Of a stretch of DNA of 64,000 nucleotides, positions 14,078 to 25,059 are shown piece by piece. The notes beneath the pieces are model-generated. The model was given only the letters and a program-made list of their open reading frames with translations. It searched no databases and was not told where the DNA came from. How positions within the stretch are numbered: the first letter of the stretch is position 1; each line of letters opens with the position of its first letter. The stretch lies in the NCBI GenBank assembly GCA_030770425.1, contig JASJFT010000160.1, positions 40,878-104,877 on the forward strand. Reading direction: 5' to 3'. A program made the position numbers and the translations under genes. Source of the stretch: Darksidea phi (taxonomy: Eukaryota; Ascomycota; Dothideomycetes; Pleosporales; Lentitheciaceae).

Positions 14078-14180
14078 AAAAACTATCTAGGAGATTCGTA
14101 GTTATTATATATCAATTTGGTTTCTTTGGATCTATTGGATCTGTCCCGTAGATCCACAGATCCATCACGTGACCTTTCAC
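14078..14180. repeat. Fragment of element A LTR spanning the RIP edge
   Basis: Collinear with about 3,627-3,770 of the element A LTR, allowing a deletion. Up to about 14,109 the fragment is RIP-mutated; from 14,112 on it has many CpA and TpG sites. The motif CACGTGACC at about 14,166 corresponds to TATATAACC and TACGTAATCC in the mutated LTRs, so this piece shows the pre-mutation sequence. Confidence 0.75.
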
Positions 14181-14362
14181 GTGTCCATGTTATGGTCTGC
14201 TTCCCATCCGAGGTCGGCATCGTAATTCTCGTATTCGTCGTCAGAGTTGGTGATAGGTTCAATCTCTACCATGTCCTTCCATCCGTAGGTGGTTCGTAAC
14301 AGGCGTTTTGTAGGGCCAGAAGGTTTGTTGCTGGTGGGGCAGCTCGCCAAGAAATCGCTCAT
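14177..14362 (-). CDS. Short acidic ORF beside the LTR fragment, possibly a truncated gene
   Basis: An ATG-started minus-strand frame of 61 residues (starts MSDFLASC). It has a serine/proline-rich front and an acidic aspartate/glutamate-rich second half. The stop codon lies within the LTR fragment at 14,078-14,180, so this could be the first exon of a gene whose remainder was lost when the transposon landed. I do not recognise the family and the frame may be chance. Confidence 0.25.
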   Translation of the reverse strand: MSDFLASCPTSNKPSGPTKRLLRTTYGWKDMVEIEPITNSDDEYENYDADLGWEADHNMDT

Positions 14363-14444
14363 TTTTCCCCTCACCCCCTGTGGCCTGTGCTCTCACAAGT
14401 TCAACGCAATAAGGGCGCCATCCTAAAGTAGTACCTCTATAACT

Positions 14445-15509
14445 ATGAAAATGTTCGAATCACTCTACAAGGTTAGCTTACTCCTTCTCTTCTGGCAATT
14501 CTAACGAGTAGTGTATTTCCAGCTGGTCTCGACCGCACAAGCAACATCTACCCCTCCCTTCAACCCACTCTCGCTCCTCCCCGGGCTCTTCACACTGGCC
14601 CCTCTCACGGCCATCGCCCAGCGCACCGCCCTGTACGGTACCTCCTTACTCGACCCTCTCGTTCTCGCTCCCGGCCTGCATCTCCAGCCCACAGCGAACG
14701 ACCTCCACAAGGGCGAATACCCGGCTTGTGCCGCTCTCACTTCAGGCTACGTGTTCCGCGTCGAGAACCCAGCCACTGTATATTTCCTCCAGCGCGTCGG
14801 CCGCACAGGCTGCCTAACCGATCTCAAAGTGTCGGCCCAGGCTTCGTCATCTCGCTCCTTGCCGACCCGGGATGAGGCGCTGGCATCAGCAGGCTACTAC
14901 GCCGCATTTGGTTGCAGTCTCGTTGCTGCTCAGAGAGTCTATGCACTTGGCGATATCTGGGGCTTGTTCTTTATTTCCAACCTGATGGTTACTCGCCTCA
15001 TCCACTTTGTTGGGCTCCGTCGCCGCACACAACCAGGCTGGTTCGGCGCACCGGAACCAGGCGTTCAGGGTGACCTATTCATCCTCCTATCGCAGGACCG
15101 CTGGGTGCGCATCCGCGGGCCAGTTGACGATCTCAAGGCGCTCACATCTGGGACATGGTTAAGCGAGCCCACAACGCTCGACAGCTTCTTTGGCGCGGTA
15201 GCCAAGCTACTCGTTTATGCAAACGTAGCTTTCGCGGGGTATGCGACCGACGCTAGTGTTTATACCATCGCGTCCATGTTACTCGTCAACGGCGGGCTGG
15301 TGGCCTTGGACAATCTTCGGGTCCGGAGGTTGAACATGTATGGGAGGACTATGGAAGTTTTGGGTGAGCCGAAGCGGTACTCAAGGAGGAGAGATCTGGC
15401 GGAGCAGTTGATTAAAGAGTCGGGGAGGGATGATTGGGCCGTGGCAATGGGCTTGATTGTCAAAGATAAAACGTCGACCAAGGACGATGGGGCTAAGGTG
15501 ATTATGTGA
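14445..15509 (+). CDS. Fungal integral membrane protein, function unknown (two exons)
   Basis: Exon 1 is 14,445-14,471 (MKMFESLYK). A 51-bp intron follows (14,472-14,522; GT donor, CTAAC branch site, TTCCAG acceptor), then exon 2 (14,523-15,509), giving 337 residues. I prefer this to the unspliced ATG at 14,511 because the splice signals are good and the frame is kept. Hydrophobic stretches lie near the N-terminus (about 17-40), at about 132-175 (Gly/Ala/Leu-rich, ending near HFVGLRRR) and at about 230-275 (Ala/Val/Leu-rich), suggesting several membrane segments and a basic, cytosolic C-terminal tail. No catalytic motif is visible. Base composition is ordinary and there is no damage. The stop is 19 bases before the repeat that brackets the next gene. 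A conserved hypothetical protein of filamentous fungi is my best call. Confidence 0.75.
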
Positions 15510-15528
15510 TTGTGAGGGCGCTAGCTCT

Positions 15529-15746
15529 AGTCCCCTAGTAGTACTTCAGAGCCTATTCCAAGCGCTCTTCCTAGTAGTCCCCTTGTAGTCCTTTAGGGCC
15601 TATTTCAAGCGCTCTTCCATCTACTTATTAGTCTAATAGTACTAGTAAAACGCTTATAAAACAAGGTATTTGATTCTCACAGCTTCCATGCACGGGCCTT
15701 TTGCACCCAAAAGCGGGCTCGCCCGTTCATGGTACCCCCTTGTATA
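15529..15746. repeat. Upstream bracket repeat of the HNH gene
   Basis: About 1.8 copies of a 54-bp unit (core CAGGGCCTATTCCAAGCGCT) followed by a unique tail containing TAGTACTAGTAAAACGC and AAAAGCGGGCTCGCCCGTT. The same unit plus tail occurs at 17,473-17,872 in the same orientation, on the other side of the HNH gene. The tail includes a GC-rich inverted repeat (AAAGCGGGCTCGCCCGTT-like). Confidence 0.85.
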
Positions 15747-15971
15747 TAGGCAGGTCCTCTGGCCTAATGAATCCACATCTCTTTCACCAACTTTTATTAC
15801 GGCTAACGTGGCTTCCGCCGATCGACCGTAACAACCATAACAACCGTTATTCTTTACTTCACTGCTCCTTCAATCTTCACAACTACCGCCATTATACTAT
15901 TATCACCAGGAACGCATCGGAAAATCGCTCCATTCGGATTGCCTCACCGCCAGCGCAGGCAGTTGCAAGTC

Positions 15972-17408
15972 ATGGACACCATTCAGCTTCGCGCATCCGT
16001 TCGTGACCCGGTTCCAGACGATGGCTCCCCGATCATGAACAACCGCTACGTCGTTATCAGGCACCCGGCCTATTCGGACTCGTTCGGACAGAATAAACTC
16101 CTTCGGTTGCGTGCCTGGGACGGCCCAAATAGTGGGCTGCACGCTGGCACGGCCCTTCTGGCCTGTATGCTCATCGCATGCAACGCATGGGACGGATACC
16201 TCACTAAGGAGCGAAACGGCGAGAAGATGGACTTACGAGAGGATGACATCATACCGGTTGGAGAATATTATTTCCACGTACCTAGCCCTAAGTCGACAAT
16301 ACCGGAAAACGGCGGCTATTACAAGTATCCCATATATCCAACATTCCAACATTGGGAGTTTCCCCATGGGAAGGTCCCAAGTCAATGGTGCGGACGAAAT
16401 AACTCAGACACCTCGACCGGCGTAATAATGAGCGCGCCATCCATATCCTCCGTTACTAGTGCTGTTATCAACCGCGACAAGTCCTGCATCGTTTCGAAAT
16501 ATCGGGACTATATCGAACGTGCACATATTTGTCCGCGCCAAGAGCTCGACTGGTTCCGTAACAACAGGATGATACGGTATAATGCGCAACAGGATCTATC
16601 AGGCGACGCTATTATAGACGATATGGCAAATGCACTTGCATTGCGCGGCGATATTCATCGATGTTTTGACGATCGCAAATTTGTACTTGTACGCAAGTGC
16701 GGTCTTTGGGCGGTCCATTTCCTTAAGGAAACGTATGACCTTGGACTCATGTACCATAACCGGCCTGTTGAAATAACAGGGGTTTCGTCCGAGCATATCC
16801 TTACCCGCTTTGCGTGGGCCATTTTTCCGCTTGTCAAACAATTCATGGAGAAGGGACCACCACGAGCCGTCAAGGTACTGGTGGAGTCTGGAGGCAATGT
16901 CCAGGAGGTATTCGAGATAGACATCGCTGGATTTGGCCAAATGAATGCGGGTACTCGGGGACGAGGTAGCAGCCCGAAGAAGCGCAAGGCCGCGGAAGTT
17001 CCACCGAGTACTGAGGTGGAGCGTCCCTACACCATTCTCCAGCCCGAGTCTGATGGGGTAAACAGGTCTTTCCCTTCCTCTGATTACCAGACGGATAAGA
17101 GGCGTATTCTCAGGCTCTCTTCTGATAACCATACCTCTATCGGAGTCGACCATACCCTGGCGCCTTCATTCGGTCATTCAATATCCGCAAGAAAAGGTTA
17201 CCTCGTTACCGAAGACGACGCTGAAATGGAAAGACTCTCTGCTCTTCGTATGGGGGAATTACGGAAGCGTCGACCGCAGGACTCAAGCCTTATATGTTGT
17301 GATTACGATCTTGCGGAACGGGCCAACGCCCTTGGTATCCCGGGAAAGCCTGAATATGGTGGAGCACATCTTTGTTGGGAGTGTCTGGGGTTCGAGACTA
17401 GAGATTGA
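15972..17408 (+). CDS. HNH_2-domain protein (putative HNH nuclease fold)
   Basis: Single exon, 478 residues from the ATG at 15,972 (MDTIQLRASVRD); a frame extension to 15,939 is less likely. The HNH core is clear: Cys172 in the SCIVSKY strand, the first His in RAHICP (about 185), Asn in NALALRGDIH (about 220) and the final His in that block (about 229), followed by RCFDDRKF. This order fits the HNH_2 family found in many fungal hypothetical proteins; whether these cut nucleic acid is not established. The N-terminal 140 residues form a separate conserved-looking domain. The last 140 are low-complexity with a basic patch (SPKKRKA) that could be a nuclear signal. The gene is intact although most accessory genes nearby are broken. 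It lies between direct copies of a 54-bp-unit repeat, which suggests a duplicated or mobile cassette. Confidence 0.85.
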   Translation: MDTIQLRASVRDPVPDDGSPIMNNRYVVIRHPAYSDSFGQNKLLRLRAWDGPNSGLHAGTALLACMLIACNAWDGYLTKERNGEKMDLREDDIIPVGEYYFHVPSPKSTIPENGGYYKYPIYPTFQHWEFPHGKVPSQWCGRNNSDTSTGVIMSAPSISSVTSAVINRDKSCIVSKYRDYIERAHICPRQELDWFRNNRMIRYNAQQDLSGDAIIDDMANALALRGDIHRCFDDRKFVLVRKCGLWAVHFLKETYDLGLMYHNRPVEITGVSSEHILTRFAWAIFPLVKQFMEKGPPRAVKVLVESGGNVQEVFEIDIAGFGQMNAGTRGRGSSPKKRKAAEVPPSTEVERPYTILQPESDGVNRSFPSSDYQTDKRRILRLSSDNHTSIGVDHTLAPSFGHSISARKGYLVTEDDAEMERLSALRMGELRKRRPQDSSLICCDYDLAERANALGIPGKPEYGGAHLCWECLGFETRD

Positions 17409-17472
17409 GCACCACCGAGTGCTCACACTATACCGTTTTCTATATATATTATATACAAAACAACATTCTAGT

Positions 17473-17872
17473 AGTCCCCTAGTAGTACTTCAGGGCCTAT
17501 TCCAAGCGCTCTTCCATCTACTCATTAGTCCCCTAGTAGTCCTTCAGGGCCTATTCCAAGCGCTCTTCCATCTACTTATTAGTCCCCTAGTAGTCCTTTA
17601 GGGCCTATTCTAAGCGCTCTTCCATCTACTCATTAGTCCCCTAGTAGTACTTCAGGGCCTATTCCAAGCGCACTTCCATCTACTCATAAGTCCCCTTGTA
17701 GTCCTTCAGGGCCTATTCCAAGCGCTCTTCCATCTACTTATTAGTCCAATAGTACTAGTAAAACGCTTATAAAATAAGGTATTTGATTCTCGTAGCTTCC
17801 ATGCACGGACGGGCCTTTTGTACCTAAAAGCGGGCTCTCGCCCGTTTATGATCCCCCCCCCCCTTGTAATAC
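17473..17872. repeat. Downstream bracket repeat: five 54-bp tandem units plus tail
   Basis: Five head-to-tail copies of a 54-bp unit (17,473 to about 17,742), differing by a few substitutions, then the same unique tail as at 15,529-15,746, ending in a run of ten C. It begins 64 bases after the HNH stop codon. Units are adjacent with no spacers, so this is a minisatellite and not a CRISPR array. Confidence 0.9.
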
Positions 17873-20470
17873 TTGTTAGGAGAACGAGTGTCTTCTTCGT
17901 ATCCCGGTGCGCTCGTCCTCCGGTATTATGTATAAGATATGATGGGTGTTTCTTAAACGCATCATTTCGCGCCTTCGGCTCATTTTGCAGCCTTAGCAAT
18001 CACGGAGTGCTGGGCATGTTACAGCTAGTGGGTGAATATCGCCGAACAAAGCACCTTTTCGATTCATCGGATCGACTAAGTGGAACATGACGCCCGGCTT
18101 TACAAATGGTCTACGAAAACTAAAGTACAAGGAAGTCAAAGGCTGTAGTCACCTGAGCAGCAGCATCATCCGGGTTAGCCATGTCTGTAGAAACCTTCGC
18201 GGGTAGATGAGATGGTTCCTGCAGCGAGCGGTGAGGCCCATAACCCGGCAGCTAGCAAAACGGTGCAGGTGCGACCATCGTCTCGAAGCCTCGGCTAGCT
18301 ATCTACGGAGATGGTGAGATCAACACGTACCTCTCCCTTCTTGCGGGTGAATTACATAGAAGGAACACCATACAGCGCGTAGTGTGCCAATTCGGTCCGA
18401 GGCGTAAGCAGAGGGAAGCAAAATCAAGTTTTCGGATGTTGCAGTGCGAATGATGGAAGACGAAGGGGATGCGAAATTTAAGTGGAGATGCACAAGGACG
18501 ATGCTTGATCGTTTGGCACGAGTGGGTCTCGACGGACTCATGTGCGATGATGTCAACATCGCGTTTCTGAACGCGGATCATGCCAACGCAGCGCGACGTG
18601 AAGATCCTTGGCGTTGGGCGATCGGGTGCTGGCGCCCAAGTCGGCCCTAGCTCGGAGACTTCCGGATGTTGTGCCGAGACAGTGGAGCGGTGAATTTGGT
18701 ATGGATAGACCTTGAGTGATGAAGTTATGTAGCCAGGAAGCAGATACGATTCGAGAATGGTAAACTCGTCTTTAAGGAAGGGGGCGAGAAGATGGAGATG
18801 AATATGTATCCTGTGCCGCGAGCTTGACGACGCTAGGCTGCTAGTCATTCGGTGTGCCTTTGTGTAGACATATCGGTCAACAACCCGTCGATCTGTCTTC
18901 CTATCGGTTATTGGGCCGTGGATCACGTTGCGAAGCGTTGAGGCTGACAGCTGATTCCGCGTTGAGGAATCCCGCTATCACGTGCGTCAATGCAGGGACC
19001 TGTCGGTCATGCACATACATGCGCCGATGTAGACGATAACGAGACTAGATGGCTTCAAACGGCGGTGTTGAACATGGAGCGCTGTCGGAGGGCTCTGAGC
19101 CGGCACCGGACGTTGGGGTGATCGTATTCGGCTACGGCTGCGACAAGGGATCTACGCAGCAGGGATGCACGCGCTCGCTTCGGGTGCAAGGCTGTCGGTT
19201 CGCAAGCCGGGCGTCCTGCGTGCGTGAACGCCGCGGGTGGACGTGCAAGGCCCGTCTGGCGGTGAGACCCTCTGCTAAGCCGAAGCGACCCTCGCTGGAC
19301 GCAACACCAAGTTTCTGAAGAGCGCAGTGACAGCTGATGGCTGCAGCGGGGTGACGGCTGGGCATGGGCCTACGGGCGCGGATAGGTGGTGAAGCGTCGA
19401 GGCTAATCACGGGCGCAGGGCCGACGGGGGCGCCACAATCGAGAAATGCTGTGCGATCTGCCTCTGCTCACCACCGGATGGAAGCGTGAGGATGTGCCAA
19501 GCGACGCTGCACGATGCATCGACGGTCGTGGTCGCTCTAGCGTTGGTGTTGAGGGGCATGGCAGGCAGAGGCTCGGCAATCGGCCAACCAGCGCGCAGAG
19601 CGGCCCCACGGACCACCTTGGGCGAAAGAGGAAAGTGGGGGAGGGGGGTTGAGGCTGCCATAATTACACAGCAAGCACGACCAAAATGGGACTGTCGACG
19701 TCGGGTGTGCGCACGCCTGGCGGTCCCCACGCTGGTGCGAGGCCGTCCAGGCACCGCGATTCCCCCCGTGGCGCCGGCGACAGCTGCGGCCGTGCGGGGG
19801 GCATCGGGCTCCCCAGCGGGCTGCTGCTCGCAACATGTTGGGAATGCCGCCTGGCACCGGTATACGGTATGCTGTCCCATCGCGCGGGGGACCCTGGCCA
19901 GAGCAGTCGGCCCGTGCGGCGACGGAGGAAGGGTCCAGCGCAGGCGAGCCCGCGGCAGCCGCACGCTCTGCCTCGGCCGCCGTCTGGCGCGAGGTCAGAT
20001 GAGCACTGCGCGCCCTTCGTGCACTTCCTATCTGGGATGTTCTGGGGCGGTGGGCGACCAAGGCGACAGCGAGGGCAGGAACGTCGCAGTGTGAGGCGCG
20101 GTGTTGGGAAGGGCCAGGCCAGCAGCCAGCAAGCGCGGCCTAGCGGCTGCCGGGCGTCGAGGCTCATGTGATCATGTGACGGCCGCTGGTGGTGAGACGT
20201 GAGGCTCCAACGGCGACGCATGGCGGTGCCCTTCTCTTTGTCTGCGCTGCCGTCGCGACGCCGTGCGGGCTGGTGTCTGCTTTGCACCGATGCGGCGTCG
20301 TCGCAGCAGCATTGCGTCACCGTGGTGAGTGCTGAGCGTCCCTCGAGCCTGCCGCCGTCCCGCATTGGCCCGAGACGGGCCTCAATGTTGATACTGGCTA
20401 GCGTGCGCTGCCAAGCGGATGCAGGCGACCACGGCCGACCCGCGAGGCCTGGCGCAGCCCTCCCGGCCGG
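17873..20470. other. Gene-poor stretch, GC-rich from about 18.9 kb
   Basis: I found no gene here that I can support. Frames of 160-275 codons occur on both strands and overlap heavily between 19,400 and 20,500, as expected in GC-rich DNA with few stop codons. None shows a domain, and they do not agree on strand or start. There is no RIP bias. It may include the distal promoter of the leucine-rich-repeat gene. Confidence 0.6.
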
Positions 20471-20478
20471 CTGGGTCA

Positions 20479-20529
20479 TGCATTCATTCATTCATTCATC
20501 ATTCATTCATTCATCCGTTCATTCGTTCA
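20479..20529. repeat. (ATTC)n microsatellite
   Basis: About twelve imperfect copies of the tetranucleotide ATTC, broken once by ATC and twice by a G substitution. Confidence 0.9.
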
Positions 20530-20823
20530 ACATGCATCGCTGCACCGCCCGCCGCCTGACACAGCGAAGAAACAGCCTGTATGCAGGACTCGGGAGCGGC
20601 AACCAAGGCACGGCAAGCCAAGGCAGAAGAGGCCGTGGTCGCGCACCGGCAGGGCGGCCATTTCTCGAGCAGTTGTCTATATCGCGTCGCGGTGTGGTCA
20701 GATTCGCGTGCAGGGATGCCTGAAGCTTAGCGCCTGGCCGGGATGGCCCTGCGTGCCTGAGGCAGCGTGATTGGTGCAGCTGACGGCAGCCCATCGGCCC
20801 TTGTCTCAGCGAAGCCCTCCATT

Positions 20824-20915
20824 GCCCTCTTTCTCTCCCCCCCAGGGCATCGCGCAATCTGCAATCTCTCCCACCGCCGTCTCTCCTTTCTCTCCTTTCT
20901 CTCCTTTGCCGGAGA
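20824..20915 (+). promoter_or_regulatory. Pyrimidine-rich tract upstream of the LRR gene
   Basis: Strongly CT-rich, including three tandem TTTCTCTCC-like units (about 20,884-20,912). CT-rich tracts are common near transcription starts of filamentous-fungal housekeeping genes. The tract is about 0.8 kb before the predicted start codon at 21,707, leaving room for a long 5' leader. The position of the transcription start is inferred, not seen. Confidence 0.4.
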
Positions 20916-21706
20916 GCACGCTTGCGGGGGACGCCAGCAGACGGCAGAGCGAGCGCTTCACCTTCCGCATCGCTGCTCCGAGTACCGCGGCTGCTACACG
21001 GAAGAGGCTCCTAATTTCTCGAGATACGACCGCTCCCCGCCCGCGAGTCGAATTTTCGGTGTTGTTGTTGGCCTGCACCTCCGCCAACGTAATCTCCCAT
21101 TCTGCTCGCTACAGGTCGTCAGCGGGCGCCGCGAGCGTGTTCCTGTCCCCTGCCTGCAGCATCTGGGCGCTGCCATCGCATATCAGCGCCCTGCACCTCT
21201 CTTTGGCCCGCCTGCGAGCACGTCGCTTGGCCCGCTGCACGCACTCTGCCGCGAGTGGGCGTCCTTCCTGCCCGCTGTGCCTAATATTCGGCCCATCCGC
21301 CTTCTGCTGCCCGTCACCTAGGTCCTTCACCTGGGGCAACAGAGGGACCTTCACGGTACGTACAGGTGACTCCCTCAGGCTCTCGTGAAGAATGTCCCCT
21401 GCCATACCGCCTGCAATGCCTACACCGAGCAGCACAACAACCGCAGCAACAACACTCTCCTACCAGCAACAAGCCCTTTCCGTGAGAAACACCGCATACT
21501 GATTCTCCAAGTCCCAGGTGGCTGCGGATACGGCGAAGGCTCTGTTGAGGAACAACAACCCCAACACGCCCCCCCTCCGCAACTCACCCCGGTGGTTGCC
21601 GCCCTCCTTTCCATCGCAGCCAAACGTGGCCATACTGCGACCCCGACCCCGACCGCACAAACACACCGGCGCTCTACATGCAGTTCACATCTGCCAGCAT
21701 CAAGCC

Positions 21707-24196
21707 ATGGACACAGAGGATGGCCAGGTTTTCATAAAGGTGCGGCATTCAGACGCTGCGCGGGCCATGGCACACGCGGGCACTCCCGCGTGGGCGCCGT
21801 GACCGTGTACCCAGCGACCGCTCGAGTGGAAGTGCTGACATTTTCTCTAGAACCTCGCGTACTTTGTACGCACCCACGAAAGAGCACTCGCCAATGCGCT
21901 CCAGCTCCAGCGTCAGGCTCCGAAGCATGGCCAGTCCACGGCATCCCCCTCGCCCGCGGGCACCACGAACCCTCCCTCCTCCACGTCGAGCGTCTGGGCC
22001 GCCGCCCTGTCCCTCCCCTCCCTCACATTTACCTCGCAGTCGGTCAAGCCGGCAAAGCTGACGCTGACCCCGCACCACCTGTTCTACTTGCTGTCCCGCT
22101 TCGAGGATCTGGGCATAGCCGTGGGGCCGATGAATGTGCGTCTTGAGAACATACATACCGACGCCTCGCCGACCAACTATGTGTCGTTCCTCAGCAATGC
22201 CCAGCGGAACAAGACGCGGTCTTCCGACCGTGACTCCGTCCACTCCGTCTCCAGCATTCGCAGCGTGATGTCGGGCATGTCCTCGCTCTGGTCCTCCCTG
22301 CGTCTTTCGTCCAACAGTGCTGCCAAGGCAGAGCGACAAAAGGCCCAGCTCGAGGAGGACTTGAAGTACCTGTACTCTGCCTTCACCAAGATCCCGTGCC
22401 TGAGACTCGCTCCTGACCACCAAGCCCGGCTCATCGCTGGATACGAAGAGTTCCCCTTTGACACTGCTGTGCCTCTGTATGCCTTCAAGAACGTAACCGC
22501 CCTGGAGATCTACGACGTAGACTTCCGCCAGTTCTATGGCTGGGACCGCCTGGCAGAGAACCTGCGCAGCCTGACGGTGAAGCGGGCGGGCGTCGATGAC
22601 CCCGCCGACCTCCTCATCAACATCGTGTTGGATGACATAGACAAGCGACGCCGACGCTCGGCCAAAGTGCCCCCCTCGCCTCCGACCCCGTGGCCTGCTG
22701 CAAGCCCAGCCGTCAGGCATGCGCAGCTTGCAGGATCAAACTCCCCCCCACCCTCACCCACGGTAGGGAGCAAGCAGAGTTATAGCCCAAGAAATTCACT
22801 TCTCACGCGAGAAGGGTCCAGGTCCTCCACTCGGCGCCCACGCAGCGTGTCGCCCTCTCGACCCACCAGCTCTCGGCACAGTTCCACGCAGGTCTACGGA
22901 AAGAGCAACGCGCCCAACTTCCGGCGTTCATCGGGCAGTTCCGGGTCGAGCGTCCGGTCGACTACACCCCGGGGCAGCTCCTCGAATCTATTGTCTTCCG
23001 GCTGGTTTCCTTCGACCAAGTGGCGTTTCTTGAGACATTTGAGCTTGGCGGACAATGCTCTCACCAACATCCCAGCCAGCAGCCTCGTTCCTCTGGCCAA
23101 CACCTTGCAGTCGCTCGACTTGTCGGCGAACCTCTTCACTGAGATACCCGACAGTCTGTCAACCTTGTCCTGCTTGCGCGCACTCAACCTCTCGAGTTGC
23201 ATGATCGAGAGCTTGCACTCGCTGGGACGGAAGCCCTTGCCCGCCATTACGACCCTCAACCTCCGCTCCAATCGACTGACATCGCTTGCAGGCATCGAGC
23301 GGCTACTTTCGCTGGAGCGTGTGGACCTGCGGGACAACAAGCTGACGGACCCCACCGAGGTCGCCCGCCTCACAGGCGTGCCGTACATCACAGAGATCTA
23401 CGTGCACCGGAACCCGTTCTGCAAGGCGTACAGCAATTACAGGGCCACGATATTCAATCTGTTCCGCAAGACGCCAGGCTACACGGAGGATGTCGTCATA
23501 GACTCGACGGGCCCAAGCAACTATGAGAAGAAGCAGCTTGTTGACCGGGTGCCCGAACCCTTTGCCGTGCCAGTGATGAAGCCACCGCCAGAAGACGAGA
23601 TGCCTCTTCTACCAGCCCCGCCAACGGTTGTGAAGGCCATCGATGCGGTCGAGTCGCCCCAAAGCCCTCCACGCACCTCGCTTCGCCGTTCAAAGAGTGG
23701 CAAAGGCACTGGGTCCCATCGAAAGAAGAAGACGCCCAAGCGAAGAATTGTCGAGCTGACGCAGACCGAGTTTGGCTCTCCAACCCCTGAGCCTGTTCTG
23801 TCCGGTGAGCCTTTGGACACAGGCGAAGCTCGGTCTTCGAAACCGACGACCGAAGTGTCGGTCGAAAGCGCCCCTCACCTTGGAGGACCGCGAGTAGACT
23901 CCTCTATACCAGGCGATCCTGCAAAGAAATCGTTGCCCCCTATCGACACAGAGGTGAAGGTCCAGCCGGGGCCACCGGAATTCGACGTCAGCAGCGACCT
24001 TTATAGGAAGAAAATCGAGGCGCTCCGACAGGATTTTGGCAACACGTGGTTGAGTGCTCTTGGTGACGAGAATTGGGACGCTAGATCGGTCACTAGTTTT
24101 CCCTCGGATCCGGGCTACAACTCGCCTGCCCTTGGACCGACACTTCCACGCACTCCGAGCCAAAGCATCGCGTCTGGCGGAAGAACGCTTGGCTGA
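21707..24196 (+). CDS. Leucine-rich-repeat protein (SDS22-like repeats)
   Basis: Exon 1 is 21,707-21,739 (MDTEDGQVFIK), the intron is 21,740-21,850 (111 bp, branch CTGAC, acceptor TCTCTAG), and exon 2 is 21,851-24,196: 792 residues. The spliced join reads VFIK-NLAYFVRTHE and keeps the frame open. About 100 residues of conserved-looking N-terminal region are followed by a serine-rich segment (about 165-210), a folded region ending near AGVDD, and a Ser/Pro/Arg-rich linker (about 290-400). About five leucine-rich repeats of the 22-23-residue SDS22 type follow at about 404-535 (HLSLADNALTNIP, SLDLSANLFTEIP, TLNLRSNRLTSL, RVDLRDNKLTD), closing with an LRR-cap-like NPFCKAYSNYR. A basic patch (HRKKKTPKRR, about 630) and a disordered tail complete it. 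LRRs of this type bind protein partners, often phosphatases; the partner is unknown. Intact, GC-rich codon use, probably a core gene. Confidence 0.88.
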
Positions 24197-25059
24197 AAAG
24201 CCATACGTCGCGGTATTGCTAGCTACACCGTCAGTACCCAACACCAATCCGTGGGTCGCCTATTCGACCGCCTGTGAGACAAAGTTAGGACTGCCACGGT
24301 GCCTTCTACTTTCTCGTCCGTGATCTTTAGCGATACCCCATTTTGTCCCTTTTCTTCGTGCCATGTCAGACCTTTGCGTAGAGTGTTAGATGCGCGAGTC
24401 TTTTCATCTTTGTTCTTTTTACTTGTTTCCCTTTGGCTTTGGCCTTTTAGAATCTCTCCGCATGGCGTTGGACAGGTTTGGATTGAGGTTTCTCGAGCGT
24501 GGAGATAGTACGCTCGCTGTATCGATAATCCCCTGCACTTCTTTCCTCTGGCGGCATCAATTTCCCAAAAGGATGTTTTGCTTGCATTTTCTGCGTCTCC
24601 GTTCCAAGATTTTGCATTCCCGTTACGGCTTGTGTAACATACCATTTCTCGGCGTTTTGGATCGATAAATGTCACTCTGATGGATGAACGGCCTTTTCTC
24701 CGGTCCTCGCAAGGGAAGGTTGCAGGTCGAGGTAGTTCATGGAAGAGAAGTGGATGCCGTTTACATCATTGGGCTACATAATGAGCGAGATATGGGCGCA
24801 GGTAGACATTGCATCAATGAACTGTTCCAGTTTCTTTAACAACTGTTTCTTGCCCGATATTCATGTGCAACATCTGACATTTTGGTACCTTGAAGTTACC
24901 TCGCTCACCTTGGGGGCGTTCGTGATGATGCAGAACTGCGCTGTCAGAGCGGGTCCATGACAGTAGCGTGTAGTTGCCCTTGTACTCGTTCGTCTTAGAA
25001 ACGTCGGCGACAACGGGGTCGCTAGTCGCCGGACCTAACCCTAGGTATGAACTCGAGCT
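24197..25059. other. 3' flank of the LRR gene, no gene seen
   Basis: Ordinary composition, likely 3' untranslated region and intergenic DNA. Short frames on both strands show no domain, and I see no RNA gene. Confidence 0.5.

Larger units (their letters stand above)
1..14109. other. Left RIP-mutated AT-rich block
   Basis: The stretch is extremely AT-rich and almost free of CpA and TpG dinucleotides, whereas CpG, CpC and CpT remain. That pattern is the mark of repeat-induced point mutation, which changes CpA to TpA on both strands. No ATG-started reading frame survives. Degraded retrotransposon motifs can still be read (see the nested elements). The few CpA or TpG sites I noticed cluster at about 1,575-1,855, with a stray at about 7,300. 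I see no functional gene here. Confidence 0.95.

Noticed and set aside
1..14109. Organellar or bacterial origin of the AT-rich DNA
   Set aside because: The CpA/TpG loss with kept CpG, the LTRs, target duplications and retrotransposon motifs explain the composition as RIP-mutated nuclear repeats.
15939..15971. Upstream start for the HNH protein
   Set aside because: The extra 11 residues are basic and unlike the family start; the ATG at 15,972 gives the expected N-terminus.
17473..17742. Regular 54-bp repeats as a possible CRISPR array
   Set aside because: Units are adjacent with no unique spacers, and the genome is eukaryotic.
18303..18926. Minus-strand frame of 207 codons
   Set aside because: No domain, His/Ser-rich low-quality composition and no splice support.
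19407..20491. Several long overlapping frames on both strands
   Set aside because: Expected from GC-rich composition; none agrees with another on strand, start or domain.
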